Below are positions 24,681 through 32,354 of a stretch of DNA of 34,460 nt, in pieces (the first letter of the stretch is position 1; each line of letters starts with the position of its first letter). This DNA comes from Candidatus Wallbacteria bacterium (lineage in GTDB: Bacteria > Muiribacteriota > JAQTZZ01). Location: assembly GCA_028687545.1 (NCBI GenBank), contig JAQTZZ010000042.1:1-34460 (forward strand), given 5' to 3'. The notes under the pieces were generated by a model. That model was not told the origin of the DNA and searched no databases. It saw only the letters and a program-made list of their open reading frames with translations. A program made the translations under genes and the position numbers.

Positions 24681-26316
24681 ATTTCTGCAGCCCTTCGGGT
24701 ATAAAGGCTTTGGTGAAGTTCAGGAAACCATCGGCTGAGTTGGACAGCTGACGGATTCTCTTGTCGACAGCGACGATTTTCTCTTCCGAAAACAGGAAAA
24801 TCATCGGCTGGTCCTGATGCAGGATGGCGTGCAGCTGGTGACACAGTTTCTCCTGCACACTGCGGTCCGTGGACGAGCGGTATTCTTCGAGCAGCCTGTC
24901 CGCTTCAGGATTGCTGTAGCCGATAGTATTCAGCCCCTTCAGTTTCTTTTCCTTGTCCGGAATCATTGAAGAATGCCAGAAAGAATACGGATCGACGTGC
25001 GGGCCATAAAAAAAGCCCAACAGGGCCGCATCCAGCTGGCGGTTATTGAGACGGTCCGAGAAATCCCCCCATTCGAGACGTTCGATCCTGACATCCACAC
25101 CTATTTCCTGCAGGCATTTCTGGATCTGCAGGGCGACCAGGCGCCGGATCTCATTGCCGTTGTTGGTACTGATCGTGAAACTGAATCTGCGACCTTCACG
25201 CTCCAGAATTCCATCACTTGCCGGCCTGTAACCAGCCTGCGAAAGAAGCGTGACTGCTTCAGAAGTGGAATAGGGCCAGGGCATTATGCCACGGTCATAA
25301 GCCCAGTAGTCCGGCGGGAACGGACCGCTGATCTGTTTGCCGTAGCCGTACAGGACGTCGTCGATGATGGCCTGGCGATTCACGGCCATGGTCAGGGCGC
25401 GCCGCACCAGCCTGTCTGAAAAGAGCGGATTGTCCAGGTTGAATCCCAGGAAAGTATAATCCAGGGAGAAAAAACGCTGGATATTGTATCTGGTTTTGAA
25501 TTCGGTTTCATCAGCGTGCTTCAGGTACTGGTCCGGCGTCAGCCTGAGTATGTCGATGTCTCCCCTGAGGAGCCCGAGATACGCCATCGAAGGGTCAGGG
25601 ATGACAGTGCAGATGTAATTGTCGATGAAAGGCCTGCCTGTAAAATAATCGCTATTGGCCTTGAGAATGATTTTCTCCTGCGGGACCCATTCCACGAACC
25701 TGAACGGTCCTGTGCCGACTGGTTGCCTGTTGTAACTGGATTCCGCCAGATTTCCCCCCTGGTATAAATGCCTGGGCAGGATTTGAAACAGCCAGCATTT
25801 CAGATAGGAGGAAGTGATTTTCTTGTACCTGGCCCTGAGCGTGAACGGATCGATTATTTCAAGAGTATCGACTTCATCCAGAGTGGAGCTCAGGCCGATC
25901 GGGGTGACCGTATGCAGCAGCAAGTCATAGGTGAATTTCACGTCTTCAGCCGAAAAGGGCACACCGTCATGCCATTTTATCCCCTGATGCAGGTGGATGA
26001 TCAGCTCCCGGCTGTCCTGACCTTGTTCCCAGCTCTCGGCAAGATCGCCCTTGATCTGCAGTTTTTCGTCAAGGACCACCAGCGAATCGAACACCATTTC
26101 TATAATGCTGAGGGAAAACCTATCGTTGTACAGAAGCGGATTCAGAGTCATCGCATCTGCGATCGAGGAATCGACGATGGTGTCCCCGTAGGATGGCGAG
26201 TCGACGAATGATTCCATGGTATTCGCACTTGCCGGATGAGATGCAGGTTTACCTCCGCAGCCGGAAATGAACGCAAAGGACGTCAGTAAAAGCCAGGCTG
26301 CAGTTAACGTGCGCAT
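24676..26316 (-). CDS. Peptide ABC transporter substrate-binding lipoprotein (SBP family 5)
   Basis: The 546-residue protein has a lipoprotein signal (MRTLTAAWLLLTSFAFISGC, lipobox ISGC) and the OppA/DppA body: DAMTLNPLLYND, LAESWEQGQDSRELIIHL, IKWHDGVPFSAEDVKFTYD and RRALTMAVNRQAIIDDVLYG. Such proteins deliver oligopeptides, including murein peptides in some species, to an inner-membrane ABC permease. No permease or ATPase gene lies next to it. It is the only - strand gene in the window, and its stop codon lies in the inverted-repeat element. The C-terminus (FIPEGLQKY) looks natural, so truncation is not evident. Confidence 0.92.
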   Translation of the reverse strand: MRTLTAAWLLLTSFAFISGCGGKPASHPASANTMESFVDSPSYGDTIVDSSIADAMTLNPLLYNDRFSLSIIEMVFDSLVVLDEKLQIKGDLAESWEQGQDSRELIIHLHQGIKWHDGVPFSAEDVKFTYDLLLHTVTPIGLSSTLDEVDTLEIIDPFTLRARYKKITSSYLKCWLFQILPRHLYQGGNLAESSYNRQPVGTGPFRFVEWVPQEKIILKANSDYFTGRPFIDNYICTVIPDPSMAYLGLLRGDIDILRLTPDQYLKHADETEFKTRYNIQRFFSLDYTFLGFNLDNPLFSDRLVRRALTMAVNRQAIIDDVLYGYGKQISGPFPPDYWAYDRGIMPWPYSTSEAVTLLSQAGYRPASDGILEREGRRFSFTISTNNGNEIRRLVALQIQKCLQEIGVDVRIERLEWGDFSDRLNNRQLDAALLGFFYGPHVDPYSFWHSSMIPDKEKKLKGLNTIGYSNPEADRLLEEYRSSTDRSVQEKLCHQLHAILHQDQPMIFLFSEEKIVAVDKRIRQLSNSADGFLNFTKAFIPEGLQKY

Positions 26317-26446
26317 ATTGAGAGGTCCCTTCCCTGAGAGGCATTATTTACAAAGTTTACCTGAACCCTGGAAAAAGTAAAGAAAATCGAAAAAATGCAT
26401 ATTTTACTGATTTTTAGCAGAAAAAACCAGCATTCGCTGAATTTAC

Positions 26447-26475
26447 TTGATCCTGGCCGAAATTCCGGATATAAT
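26447..26475 (+). promoter_or_regulatory. Sigma-70-like promoter of the first C1-family gene
   Basis: TTGATC (26447-26452) and TATAAT (26470-26475) are separated by 17 bases, the optimum. The start codon lies 36 bases beyond the -10 and is preceded by GGGGAGGATAGAGT. The CCGGATATAATGAA context resembles CCGGTATAATGAA before the second C1-family gene at 33717. Confidence 0.7.
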
Positions 26476-26511
26476 GAAAGAGTATAGTAGTATATGTGGG
26501 GAGGATAGAGT

Positions 26512-27465
26512 ATGAATAAGATCAATTTTTTCACAAGATTCCTTTTTTTCATTCTGATTGTTTTCATTGCAGGCTCTCTATTTGCCGGTACCAATGAGCA
26601 ATTCAAGCTTACCGCCTCAGACAGATCAACGATCTATAACGGGGCGCAGCAGGCAGCCGCTGAATACGGCGATAAATTCAAAGTATCTGTTGCGGCTATC
26701 CCGAGTCGCTGGTATATCAGTGATCTCAAGTTTCCTGCCCTCAATGAAAATCAGAAGCAGCTGGTGCGTGATTTTTCTGCCACAGGGTATGTGCGGAGCA
26801 GGGGAGCCAACAGACTGCCTGCCAAATGGGACTGGCGGGATAACAATGGTGTCACTCCTGTCGGTGAACAGCAGAACAGCGATTGCTGGGCCTGGGGAGC
26901 TACCCACACCTTCGAACATTGCATAAAAGTGAAGGACAAGCAGGAAGTCAGGCTTGCTGTTCAGGATACCATCAGCTGCAGTGGAGCAGGCACTGCTGCA
27001 AACGGCGGTGATTTTGTGACTGACTTTTTTATATCCAAAGGCTGTGCCCTGGATGCAGATTATCCCTATACAGGGCAGGATGATCAGTGCAGAAACGATA
27101 TCAAGAGAGAGCATAAACTCTCAGATGCAAAGGTCTTCAATTTGGGTGATGCGGCATATCCTGACTTTAAGAGCATAATTCCTGCGATTCAGCAGATGGT
27201 CTACGAGCAGGGTGCAGTAGTGACAGCCTGCGTTTCCCAGGAGCTTGGCTTCAGAGCTTATGCTGGAGGAACCTACAATGTCCCGTCTAGGGTTGAAGAT
27301 AAGACAGACCACATTGTCCTGATCTGCGGCTGGGACGATAACAAGGATGGCGGAGCTTTCCTGATCAAAAATTCTTACAGCACACAGTGGGGTGAAGGCG
27401 GTTACGCCTGGATAAAATATGGCAGCGCCCAGGTTGGTTTTTACAACTGCCAGTATAAGTATTGA
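26512..27465 (+). CDS. Secreted papain-family (C1) cysteine peptidase
   Basis: The 317-residue protein has a signal peptide (residues 1-25, ending SLFAG), a propeptide-like region and a C1 peptidase domain from about residue 101 (LPAKWDWRDNNGVTPVGEQ). C125 (in SDCWAWGA), H267 (TDHIVLICGW) and N287 (IKNSYSTQWGEGGY) match the catalytic Cys, His and Asn of papain. The oxyanion Gln is probably Q120, five residues before the Cys instead of the usual six, and the CGSC motif is altered to NSDC. Activity is therefore likely but not certain. The gene has its own promoter and terminator, and so is monocistronic. Confidence 0.88.
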   Translation: MNKINFFTRFLFFILIVFIAGSLFAGTNEQFKLTASDRSTIYNGAQQAAAEYGDKFKVSVAAIPSRWYISDLKFPALNENQKQLVRDFSATGYVRSRGANRLPAKWDWRDNNGVTPVGEQQNSDCWAWGATHTFEHCIKVKDKQEVRLAVQDTISCSGAGTAANGGDFVTDFFISKGCALDADYPYTGQDDQCRNDIKREHKLSDAKVFNLGDAAYPDFKSIIPAIQQMVYEQGAVVTACVSQELGFRAYAGGTYNVPSRVEDKTDHIVLICGWDDNKDGGAFLIKNSYSTQWGEGGYAWIKYGSAQVGFYNCQYKY

Positions 27466-27495
27466 ACATCAGGCAAAACAGTAAAACTGAAGTAA

Positions 27496-27519
27496 AAAAC
27501 CGCTCGAAAGAGCGGTTTT
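27496..27519 (+). terminator. Intrinsic terminator after the first C1-family gene
   Basis: A perfect ten-base-pair stem, AAAACCGCTC and GAGCGGTTTT, closes on a GAAA tetraloop and has an A run before it and T residues within the 3' arm. It lies 31 bases after the stop codon. The symmetry of A and T runs would allow action on both strands. The 165 bases from here to the next gene hold no recognised feature. Confidence 0.9.
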
Positions 27520-27684
27520 CTGTTTGCAGGTTCTTGTTTTCAGTGGGTTGCTGGAGAATACAGAATTCCGATGCAAATTTATGTCTTTAAAACAGGGAAT
27601 ATCTGGAAAAATAAACTTTTTTGATGGATAATATTACTTAGAACTTGTTTCTATGTATTTCGAATTATCATCACAGGAGAATTA

Positions 27685-28848
27685 ATGATCACCAGCGGTT
27701 TCACCTATCTTGCCACCATCCTGTTCATTGCCGGAATTATTGTACTGCTTGACAAGACGTACCAGAATCTTTTCAAGCATCTGCCAGGCGTTGTCCTGCT
27801 CTACTTTATTGTAATGCTCTGCACTACATTTGGATTGTGGCAGCAGTCGCCAGACGTGAAACTCTACTACAAGATGGTGAAAGACGCGGCCATCCCCTGT
27901 ATGATCTTCCTGATGCTGCTGCGCTGCGATCTGCGCAAGATCGCCAAACTCGGACCCAAGATGCTGATCGGCTTTTTCTCTGCTACGCTTACCATCTGCA
28001 CAGGCTTCATCGTCACTTACGGCCTGCTGAAAAACCAGTTCGAGCCGGAATTCTGGAAACCCCTTTCCACGCTCTGCGGATCCTGGATCGGCGGCACTGG
28101 CAATATGGCGGCAGTACAGGGAGCTCTGCAGGTCCCAGACGCCAAGATGGGGAATGTGCTTTTAATGGACTCAGTCTGCTATGGGATCTGGGTAATGTTC
28201 CTGCTGGCGATAGTTCCATATGCCAGATATTTCAACAAATGGACCCACGCTGATACCAGACTGATCGACGAAGTTGGTGCTAAATTGAAGCAGGAGCAGC
28301 TTTCTGCTACAGGCCAGGTGGATTTTTCAAGTCTTTTTCTGCTGCTCGGCACCAGCCTGTTTGTTTCTGCAGCCTGCCAGAATCTGGCAGCTTCCGAGTA
28401 CATACCAAAGACACAATTTCTTTCAACTTCCACCTGGGCGATTCTGTTTGTGACTCTGGCAGGTACACTCTGCGCTCTGACGAAAATGGGTCAGATCCCT
28501 GGCGCGTCGCCGCTCTCCAACATCATGCTCTATACGATCATAGGGTTATATGGATCGCAGGCCAATTTCCGCGAGTTGACCCAGGCTCCGTTTTATATTG
28601 CAGCAGGATTCATGATCATGGCGATCCATGCAGGTCTGATGGTGGCGCTGGCCCGGATTTTCAAGCTCGACCTGTTCACATGCGGCGTGGCGAGCCTTGC
28701 CAACATAGGAGGCGCAGCCTCGGCTCCGATCCTGGCTGCCGCCTACAGCGAGGTGCTGATCCCGATCGGAGTGCTGATGGCTTTGCTTGGATATCTGGTC
28801 GGCACTCAGGGGGGACTGATAGTAGGAAAAATATTGTCAATGATATAG
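27685..28848 (+). CDS. DUF819-family membrane protein (YjcL-like)
   Basis: The 387-residue protein has about ten to eleven hydrophobic segments and the DUF819 features AAIPCMIFLMLLRCDLRKI, GSWIGGTGNMAAVQGALQ and, near the end, ASLANIGGAASAPILAAAY. The two small-residue-rich re-entrant-like segments suggest a secondary carrier. The family has no settled substrate. Genes of this family are often found next to dipeptide epimerase genes, and here an epimerase and a murein peptidase follow, so a role as a peptide or muropeptide carrier is a reasonable guess. CACAGGAGAAT precedes the ATG. Confidence 0.85.
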   Translation: MITSGFTYLATILFIAGIIVLLDKTYQNLFKHLPGVVLLYFIVMLCTTFGLWQQSPDVKLYYKMVKDAAIPCMIFLMLLRCDLRKIAKLGPKMLIGFFSATLTICTGFIVTYGLLKNQFEPEFWKPLSTLCGSWIGGTGNMAAVQGALQVPDAKMGNVLLMDSVCYGIWVMFLLAIVPYARYFNKWTHADTRLIDEVGAKLKQEQLSATGQVDFSSLFLLLGTSLFVSAACQNLAASEYIPKTQFLSTSTWAILFVTLAGTLCALTKMGQIPGASPLSNIMLYTIIGLYGSQANFRELTQAPFYIAAGFMIMAIHAGLMVALARIFKLDLFTCGVASLANIGGAASAPILAAAYSEVLIPIGVLMALLGYLVGTQGGLIVGKILSMI

Positions 28849-28875
28849 AGTCTGTTAAAAATTTCTGGAGGATTG

Positions 28876-30270
28876 ATGAAATTATTTACCGCAGTTCCGG
28901 CAGTTATTTTGCTGATCATTTCAGCAGCATATGCAGAGGAAACAATGAGCAATGATTTTTTCTCGAGGATTCCTAAAGTGACGAGTGAAATGCAGCACCC
29001 GGATTTCTGGGTAAAACTTGCTCCTGATCCTGATCAGATCCTGGCAACACAGGCTCAACTTGACCGCTATAATGGTGATGTTTTAAGGAAAACCGCGCCC
29101 TGCGCAGACATCTGGAATCTCAAGCAGATACTTTCAGAAACCGATCTCAGGGAGATGATCAAAAAAGTCAGCAGCCCTCCTTCAAAAGCCAAGTTTATCA
29201 ACGGAAAACCGATCAAACCCGCATATTTCAAAAAATTGGAACGCAATCTGAATTTAGGGGGCATCAAGGGGATCAACAAAGTGCGCTATGGCCTTACAGT
29301 GCGGCGCAGCGTGATGCGGACTTACCCGACTTATGACCGCACGTTCACTGATGCTTCGGACCAGGAATTCGACAGATTCATAGAAACAGCAGTCTATCCT
29401 GCAGAACCACTGGTAATCCTCCATCAGAGTCATGACGGGAAATGGTTTTTCGCCAGGGCTTACAATTATCTGGCCTGGATTCCGGTGATAGATGTAGCTG
29501 TCGGTTTGAAGGACGAAGTCATGAATTATGCACAGAAACCGCATTTCCTGGTCGTGACAGGGAAGAAGGCTTTCACTAACTTCAATCCGGAATTGCCTCA
29601 ATTATCAGAATTGCAGCTGGAGATGGGAGTGAGAATCCCTCTGGCAGCCTCAGCTGAAATTGCCGACGATGTTTATGGGCAGGGAACTGAGGGCAATCAT
29701 GTGGTCTCTCTGCCTGTCCGCACCGCAGCAGGCGGGCTGGAATTCAAACAGGGATTGATTCCAGTCACAGAAGACGTCTGCCTGGGATATCTGCCATATA
29801 CAAGGAGAAATATCCTGACCCAGGCTTTTAAATTTCTGGGGCAGCGCTATGGCTGGGGCGGGCAATACAATACCAGGGACTGCAGCGCCTTTATCATGGA
29901 CATTTTCAGGAGTATGGGTGTGCTGCTGCCGCGCAACTCAGGCGAGCAGGGCAAGCTCTGTCCTGGCGTCAAACATGACATGGTTGAGGGACTGAGCCTT
30001 GATGAGCGTAAAAAGATTTTCGATGCTCTGCCTGCCGGTTCCGCGCTTTACATGAGCGGACATGCCATGCTGTTTCTCGGAAAATTCGGCGACGATTACT
30101 TCATGATCCATGATTTTGCAGGGTTTTCAGTGAAGAGTGGCGATGGCAGGGTTACTCCACATAAAGCATTGGAAGTGGCAGTAACTCCGCTGCTCTCCAT
30201 TTACCTTGGAGACGGGCAGAAAAGCTTCATGGAGGGGTTGTATACTGCCAGGGAGTTCATAGAGCAGTAA
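28876..30270 (+). CDS. Secreted NlpC/P60 cell-wall peptidase with SH3-type domains
   Basis: ATG 28876, four bases after CTGGAGG, is preferred to the in-frame TTG at 28873. The 464-residue product has a signal peptide (MKLFTAVPAVILLIISAAYA), an N-terminal NlpC/P60-associated helical domain, two SH3-like domains (about 135-215 and 220-310) and a C-terminal NlpC/P60 domain from about 311. C336 (TRDCSAF), H396 (SGHAMLFLG) and H412 (MIHDF) form the Cys-His-His catalytic set. Related enzymes cut between gamma-D-Glu and the diamino acid of murein peptides, releasing L-Ala-D-Glu. It starts 27 bases after the DUF819 gene and is probably in the same operon. Confidence 0.9.
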   Translation: MKLFTAVPAVILLIISAAYAEETMSNDFFSRIPKVTSEMQHPDFWVKLAPDPDQILATQAQLDRYNGDVLRKTAPCADIWNLKQILSETDLREMIKKVSSPPSKAKFINGKPIKPAYFKKLERNLNLGGIKGINKVRYGLTVRRSVMRTYPTYDRTFTDASDQEFDRFIETAVYPAEPLVILHQSHDGKWFFARAYNYLAWIPVIDVAVGLKDEVMNYAQKPHFLVVTGKKAFTNFNPELPQLSELQLEMGVRIPLAASAEIADDVYGQGTEGNHVVSLPVRTAAGGLEFKQGLIPVTEDVCLGYLPYTRRNILTQAFKFLGQRYGWGGQYNTRDCSAFIMDIFRSMGVLLPRNSGEQGKLCPGVKHDMVEGLSLDERKKIFDALPAGSALYMSGHAMLFLGKFGDDYFMIHDFAGFSVKSGDGRVTPHKALEVAVTPLLSIYLGDGQKSFMEGLYTAREFIEQ

Positions 30271-30368
30271 GTTTTGTTGTCAGATGGCCCGGGAAAACCT
30301 CTTAATCTCTAACCATTTTTTTCCTGCAAAATAACCATTTATAGGTATTGAATTAAGGTAATTTTATC

Positions 30369-30396
30369 TTGACATACTAACATTTGTGAATATTCT
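30369..30396 (+). promoter_or_regulatory. Sigma-70-like promoter of the tetrad-repeat gene
   Basis: TTGACA (30369-30374) is followed after 16 bases by TATTCT (30391-30396), a 4/6 match to TATAAT. The start codon lies 29 bases beyond and is preceded by TGGGAGGTTGC. The 155-base gap before the gene has no other feature that could be recognised. Confidence 0.6.
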
Positions 30397-30425
30397 TTAT
30401 TTAATACACAATTCTGGGAGGTTGC

Positions 30426-32135
30426 ATGAAATTTTTGTGTGGCTTACTGTCCCTTTTGATCTGTGCCGCTTACCCTGTTCCGATTTATGCAGGCGATTCT
30501 GATCTGAAATCGTACAATCCACTTGTTCCGGTAATTACTGACAACAATCATAATGACCCAACTCCTTCATTTTATCCCAATCCACACCCTAACCCTAATC
30601 CTAACCCAAACCAAAATCCCAATCCGCACCCAAACCCCAATCCGCACCCAAACCCTAATCCGCACCCAAACCCTAATCCGCACCCAAACCCGAATCCTAA
30701 TCCTAACCCAAATCCGAACCCTAACCCCAATCCGGATCCAAATGATCAACTGGATTACCAGAACGGCTTCAATCAGGGTATGGAACGCGGCAGGGGGGAT
30801 GGATACATCGCCGGACACCGCGACGGTCAGATTGAGGGTACTTCCCAGGGCGAACGGGATGGCAGAACTGCCGGATCATCCGAAGGTCACAGCAAAGGCC
30901 TCCAGGCTGGACAGCTTGCAGGACGTGAGCAGGGCATGCAACAAGGCAAAGCAGATGGAGAATCCAAAGGAACAGCGCTGGGTCAGAAAGCCGGGCAGGA
31001 TCGCTGCTATAATGAAGGCTATGCTGCCGGAGAAAATGAAGGCTATATAGACGGCTATGCAGAAGGCGAACACGGCAATTTCTATAACAACGGAATGGCT
31101 CAGGGCAGCGCTGACGCAGCCAAAGCCGGAAAGGACCAAATCTATCAGGCCGGCTATAAATCTGGATTCGCGGACAGGGAAAAAGAAATCCACGATCAGC
31201 CAAGGAACACCAGGACCGAAAATTCCCGCAACAATGTCCAGAATGATCTAATCACAGACATTCAATCTGTAAGTGACGAAAAACTCGCTGCAGCCAGATT
31301 CGGAAATTCACCTGCCTATCAAAGAGGATTCAATGACGGTTACAGGCAGGGCTACAACCAATCCTATGAGCGGGCCAGATCACAGGCTTACAGCGAAACT
31401 TACGGAAACGCATATTCCCAGGCCTATCAGACCACCTACCCTGATGCCTACAATAATGCTTACAGCCAGGGTTATGACCAGACTTACCAGACAGCCTACG
31501 ACAATACATATACTCAGAGTTACAACAGCGCATACCATTACAGTCTGTCCCAGGAATATCCTTCCTACAGAGCCAGTGGCCATAGCGCAGGCTACCCGGT
31601 AGGTAAAACCGAGGGTTTCAATGAAGCCAGCAAAATGCAATATGACAAGGGTTATACAGACGGGTACAACAAAACCGCAGCTAAAAAGGATCCCAAGGCT
31701 TACGCAGACGGCAAAGCCAAGGGCGTGGCAGAGGCCGATAAATACTACCAGAAAAATGCTGTGCTGGTTATAGAAAAGACCTTTGTCCTCGACAGCAATA
31801 GCAACAACATCAACGAAGCCGGCGAAGAGCTTAGGCTATGCATCGAAATCGTCAACTATGGATCTCAGGATTCAACCGCACTCACAGTGGATTTGAGCAC
31901 TGCCAGCCAGGGATTGACCCTCAAGGGACCATCCTCCATATCTGCGATTAAAGGAAAGTTGCGCACTCAACTTATTCTGCCACTCGGCAGAGTGAACAAT
32001 GATGTCATTAACTGCACGAGCGCAGCGCTCAAAATCTCCTTAAACGCTAACGGCTCAGTCGTCAGCTGCAAAGTGATGCGGATCATACTCAACAACCAGA
32101 GTCAGATGATCGGCAAATCCACACTTCCGCAGTAA
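30426..32135 (+). CDS. Secreted tetrad-repeat protein with Pro-Asn rod
   Basis: The 569-residue protein is not a recognised full-length family. It has a signal peptide (about 1-22), a 56-residue rod of 28 dipeptides, mostly PN or PH (51-106), 19 consecutive GXXX tetrads (114-189), a mixed GY zone (about 195-245), a polar linker, 19 tetrads of small residue-aromatic-X-X (about 297-372, for example AYSQAYQTTYPDAYNNAYSQ), further GY repeats, and a C-terminal beta domain (about 446-560) with DSNSNNINEAGEELRL, reminiscent of CARDB/Ig-like domains. The GX3 zone recalls the deca-GX3 motif of Yae1. It probably acts outside the cell or on its surface. It has its own promoter and terminator. Confidence 0.85.
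   Translation: MKFLCGLLSLLICAAYPVPIYAGDSDLKSYNPLVPVITDNNHNDPTPSFYPNPHPNPNPNPNQNPNPHPNPNPHPNPNPHPNPNPHPNPNPNPNPNPNPNPNPDPNDQLDYQNGFNQGMERGRGDGYIAGHRDGQIEGTSQGERDGRTAGSSEGHSKGLQAGQLAGREQGMQQGKADGESKGTALGQKAGQDRCYNEGYAAGENEGYIDGYAEGEHGNFYNNGMAQGSADAAKAGKDQIYQAGYKSGFADREKEIHDQPRNTRTENSRNNVQNDLITDIQSVSDEKLAAARFGNSPAYQRGFNDGYRQGYNQSYERARSQAYSETYGNAYSQAYQTTYPDAYNNAYSQGYDQTYQTAYDNTYTQSYNSAYHYSLSQEYPSYRASGHSAGYPVGKTEGFNEASKMQYDKGYTDGYNKTAAKKDPKAYADGKAKGVAEADKYYQKNAVLVIEKTFVLDSNSNNINEAGEELRLCIEIVNYGSQDSTALTVDLSTASQGLTLKGPSSISAIKGKLRTQLILPLGRVNNDVINCTSAALKISLNANGSVVSCKVMRIILNNQSQMIGKSTLPQ
30576..30743 (+). repeat. Tandem DNA repeat encoding the Pro-Asn/His rod
   Basis: These 168 bases are built from six-base units encoding Pro-Asn or Pro-His. 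In the middle, an 18-base higher-order unit (AATCCGCACCCAAACCCT and close variants) occurs about four times in a row. Such in-frame tandem repeats can change length by slippage, so the rod may vary between strains. Third-base differences between units show that it is not very recent. Confidence 0.85.
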
Positions 32136-32154
32136 ATTGACTCTTAAAAGTAAT

Positions 32155-32183
32155 GAAAAACCGGGGAAACCCCCGGTTTTTTT
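32155..32183 (+). terminator. Intrinsic terminator after the tetrad-repeat gene
   Basis: The stem AAAAACCGGGG pairs with CCCCGGTTTTT around a four-base loop, and the T run continues to seven T residues. It lies 19 bases after the stop codon, a standard strong Rho-independent terminator. Confidence 0.93.
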
Positions 32184-32204
32184 ATGCCATTTCAGGAAAT
32201 TATG

Positions 32205-32216
32205 GGGACGCGTCCC
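32205..32216. repeat. 12-bp palindrome in an ATGGGGAC context
   Basis: GGGACGCGTCCC is a perfect palindrome directly preceded by TATG. It sits 22 bases after the terminator in the gap before the epimerase gene. The ATGGGGAC start resembles the arm of the inverted repeat at 23705. It may be a decayed copy of a dispersed palindromic unit. Confidence 0.5.
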
Positions 32217-32229
32217 GTCAGGCTGATAT

Positions 32230-32258
32230 TTGACAAAATTGATAATTGAGGTTGAAAT
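32230..32258 (+). promoter_or_regulatory. Possible promoter of the epimerase gene
   Basis: TTGACA (32230-32235) and TGAAAT (32253-32258, 4/6 match) are 17 bases apart. This would give a leader of nearly 90 bases before ATG 32355. A second -10-like TATACT (32319-32324) is closer but lacks a convincing -35. The gene follows a terminator, so some promoter must exist here. Confidence 0.4.
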
Positions 32259-32354
32259 ATTAAATTTGATGAACATGGATATTACTCTCAATTTCAAGGA
32301 CAATGATGATAAAATATTTATACTTATCTGAAATAAATCTGCTTGGAGTTGAAA

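Noticed and set aside
25768-26211. 147-codon open frame on the + strand
   Set aside because: It lies opposite the peptide-binding lipoprotein gene, whose signal peptide, lipobox and family motifs are clear.
30576-30743. Possible CRISPR or telomere-like repeat
   Set aside because: The repeat is in frame within a secreted protein gene and has no spacers; CCCTAA-like units come from Pro-Asn codons.
30553-31050. 165-codon open frame in another + frame
   Set aside because: It is the Pro-Asn tandem repeat read out of frame, which gives a Thr/Ile/Arg repeat, and it has no start signal.
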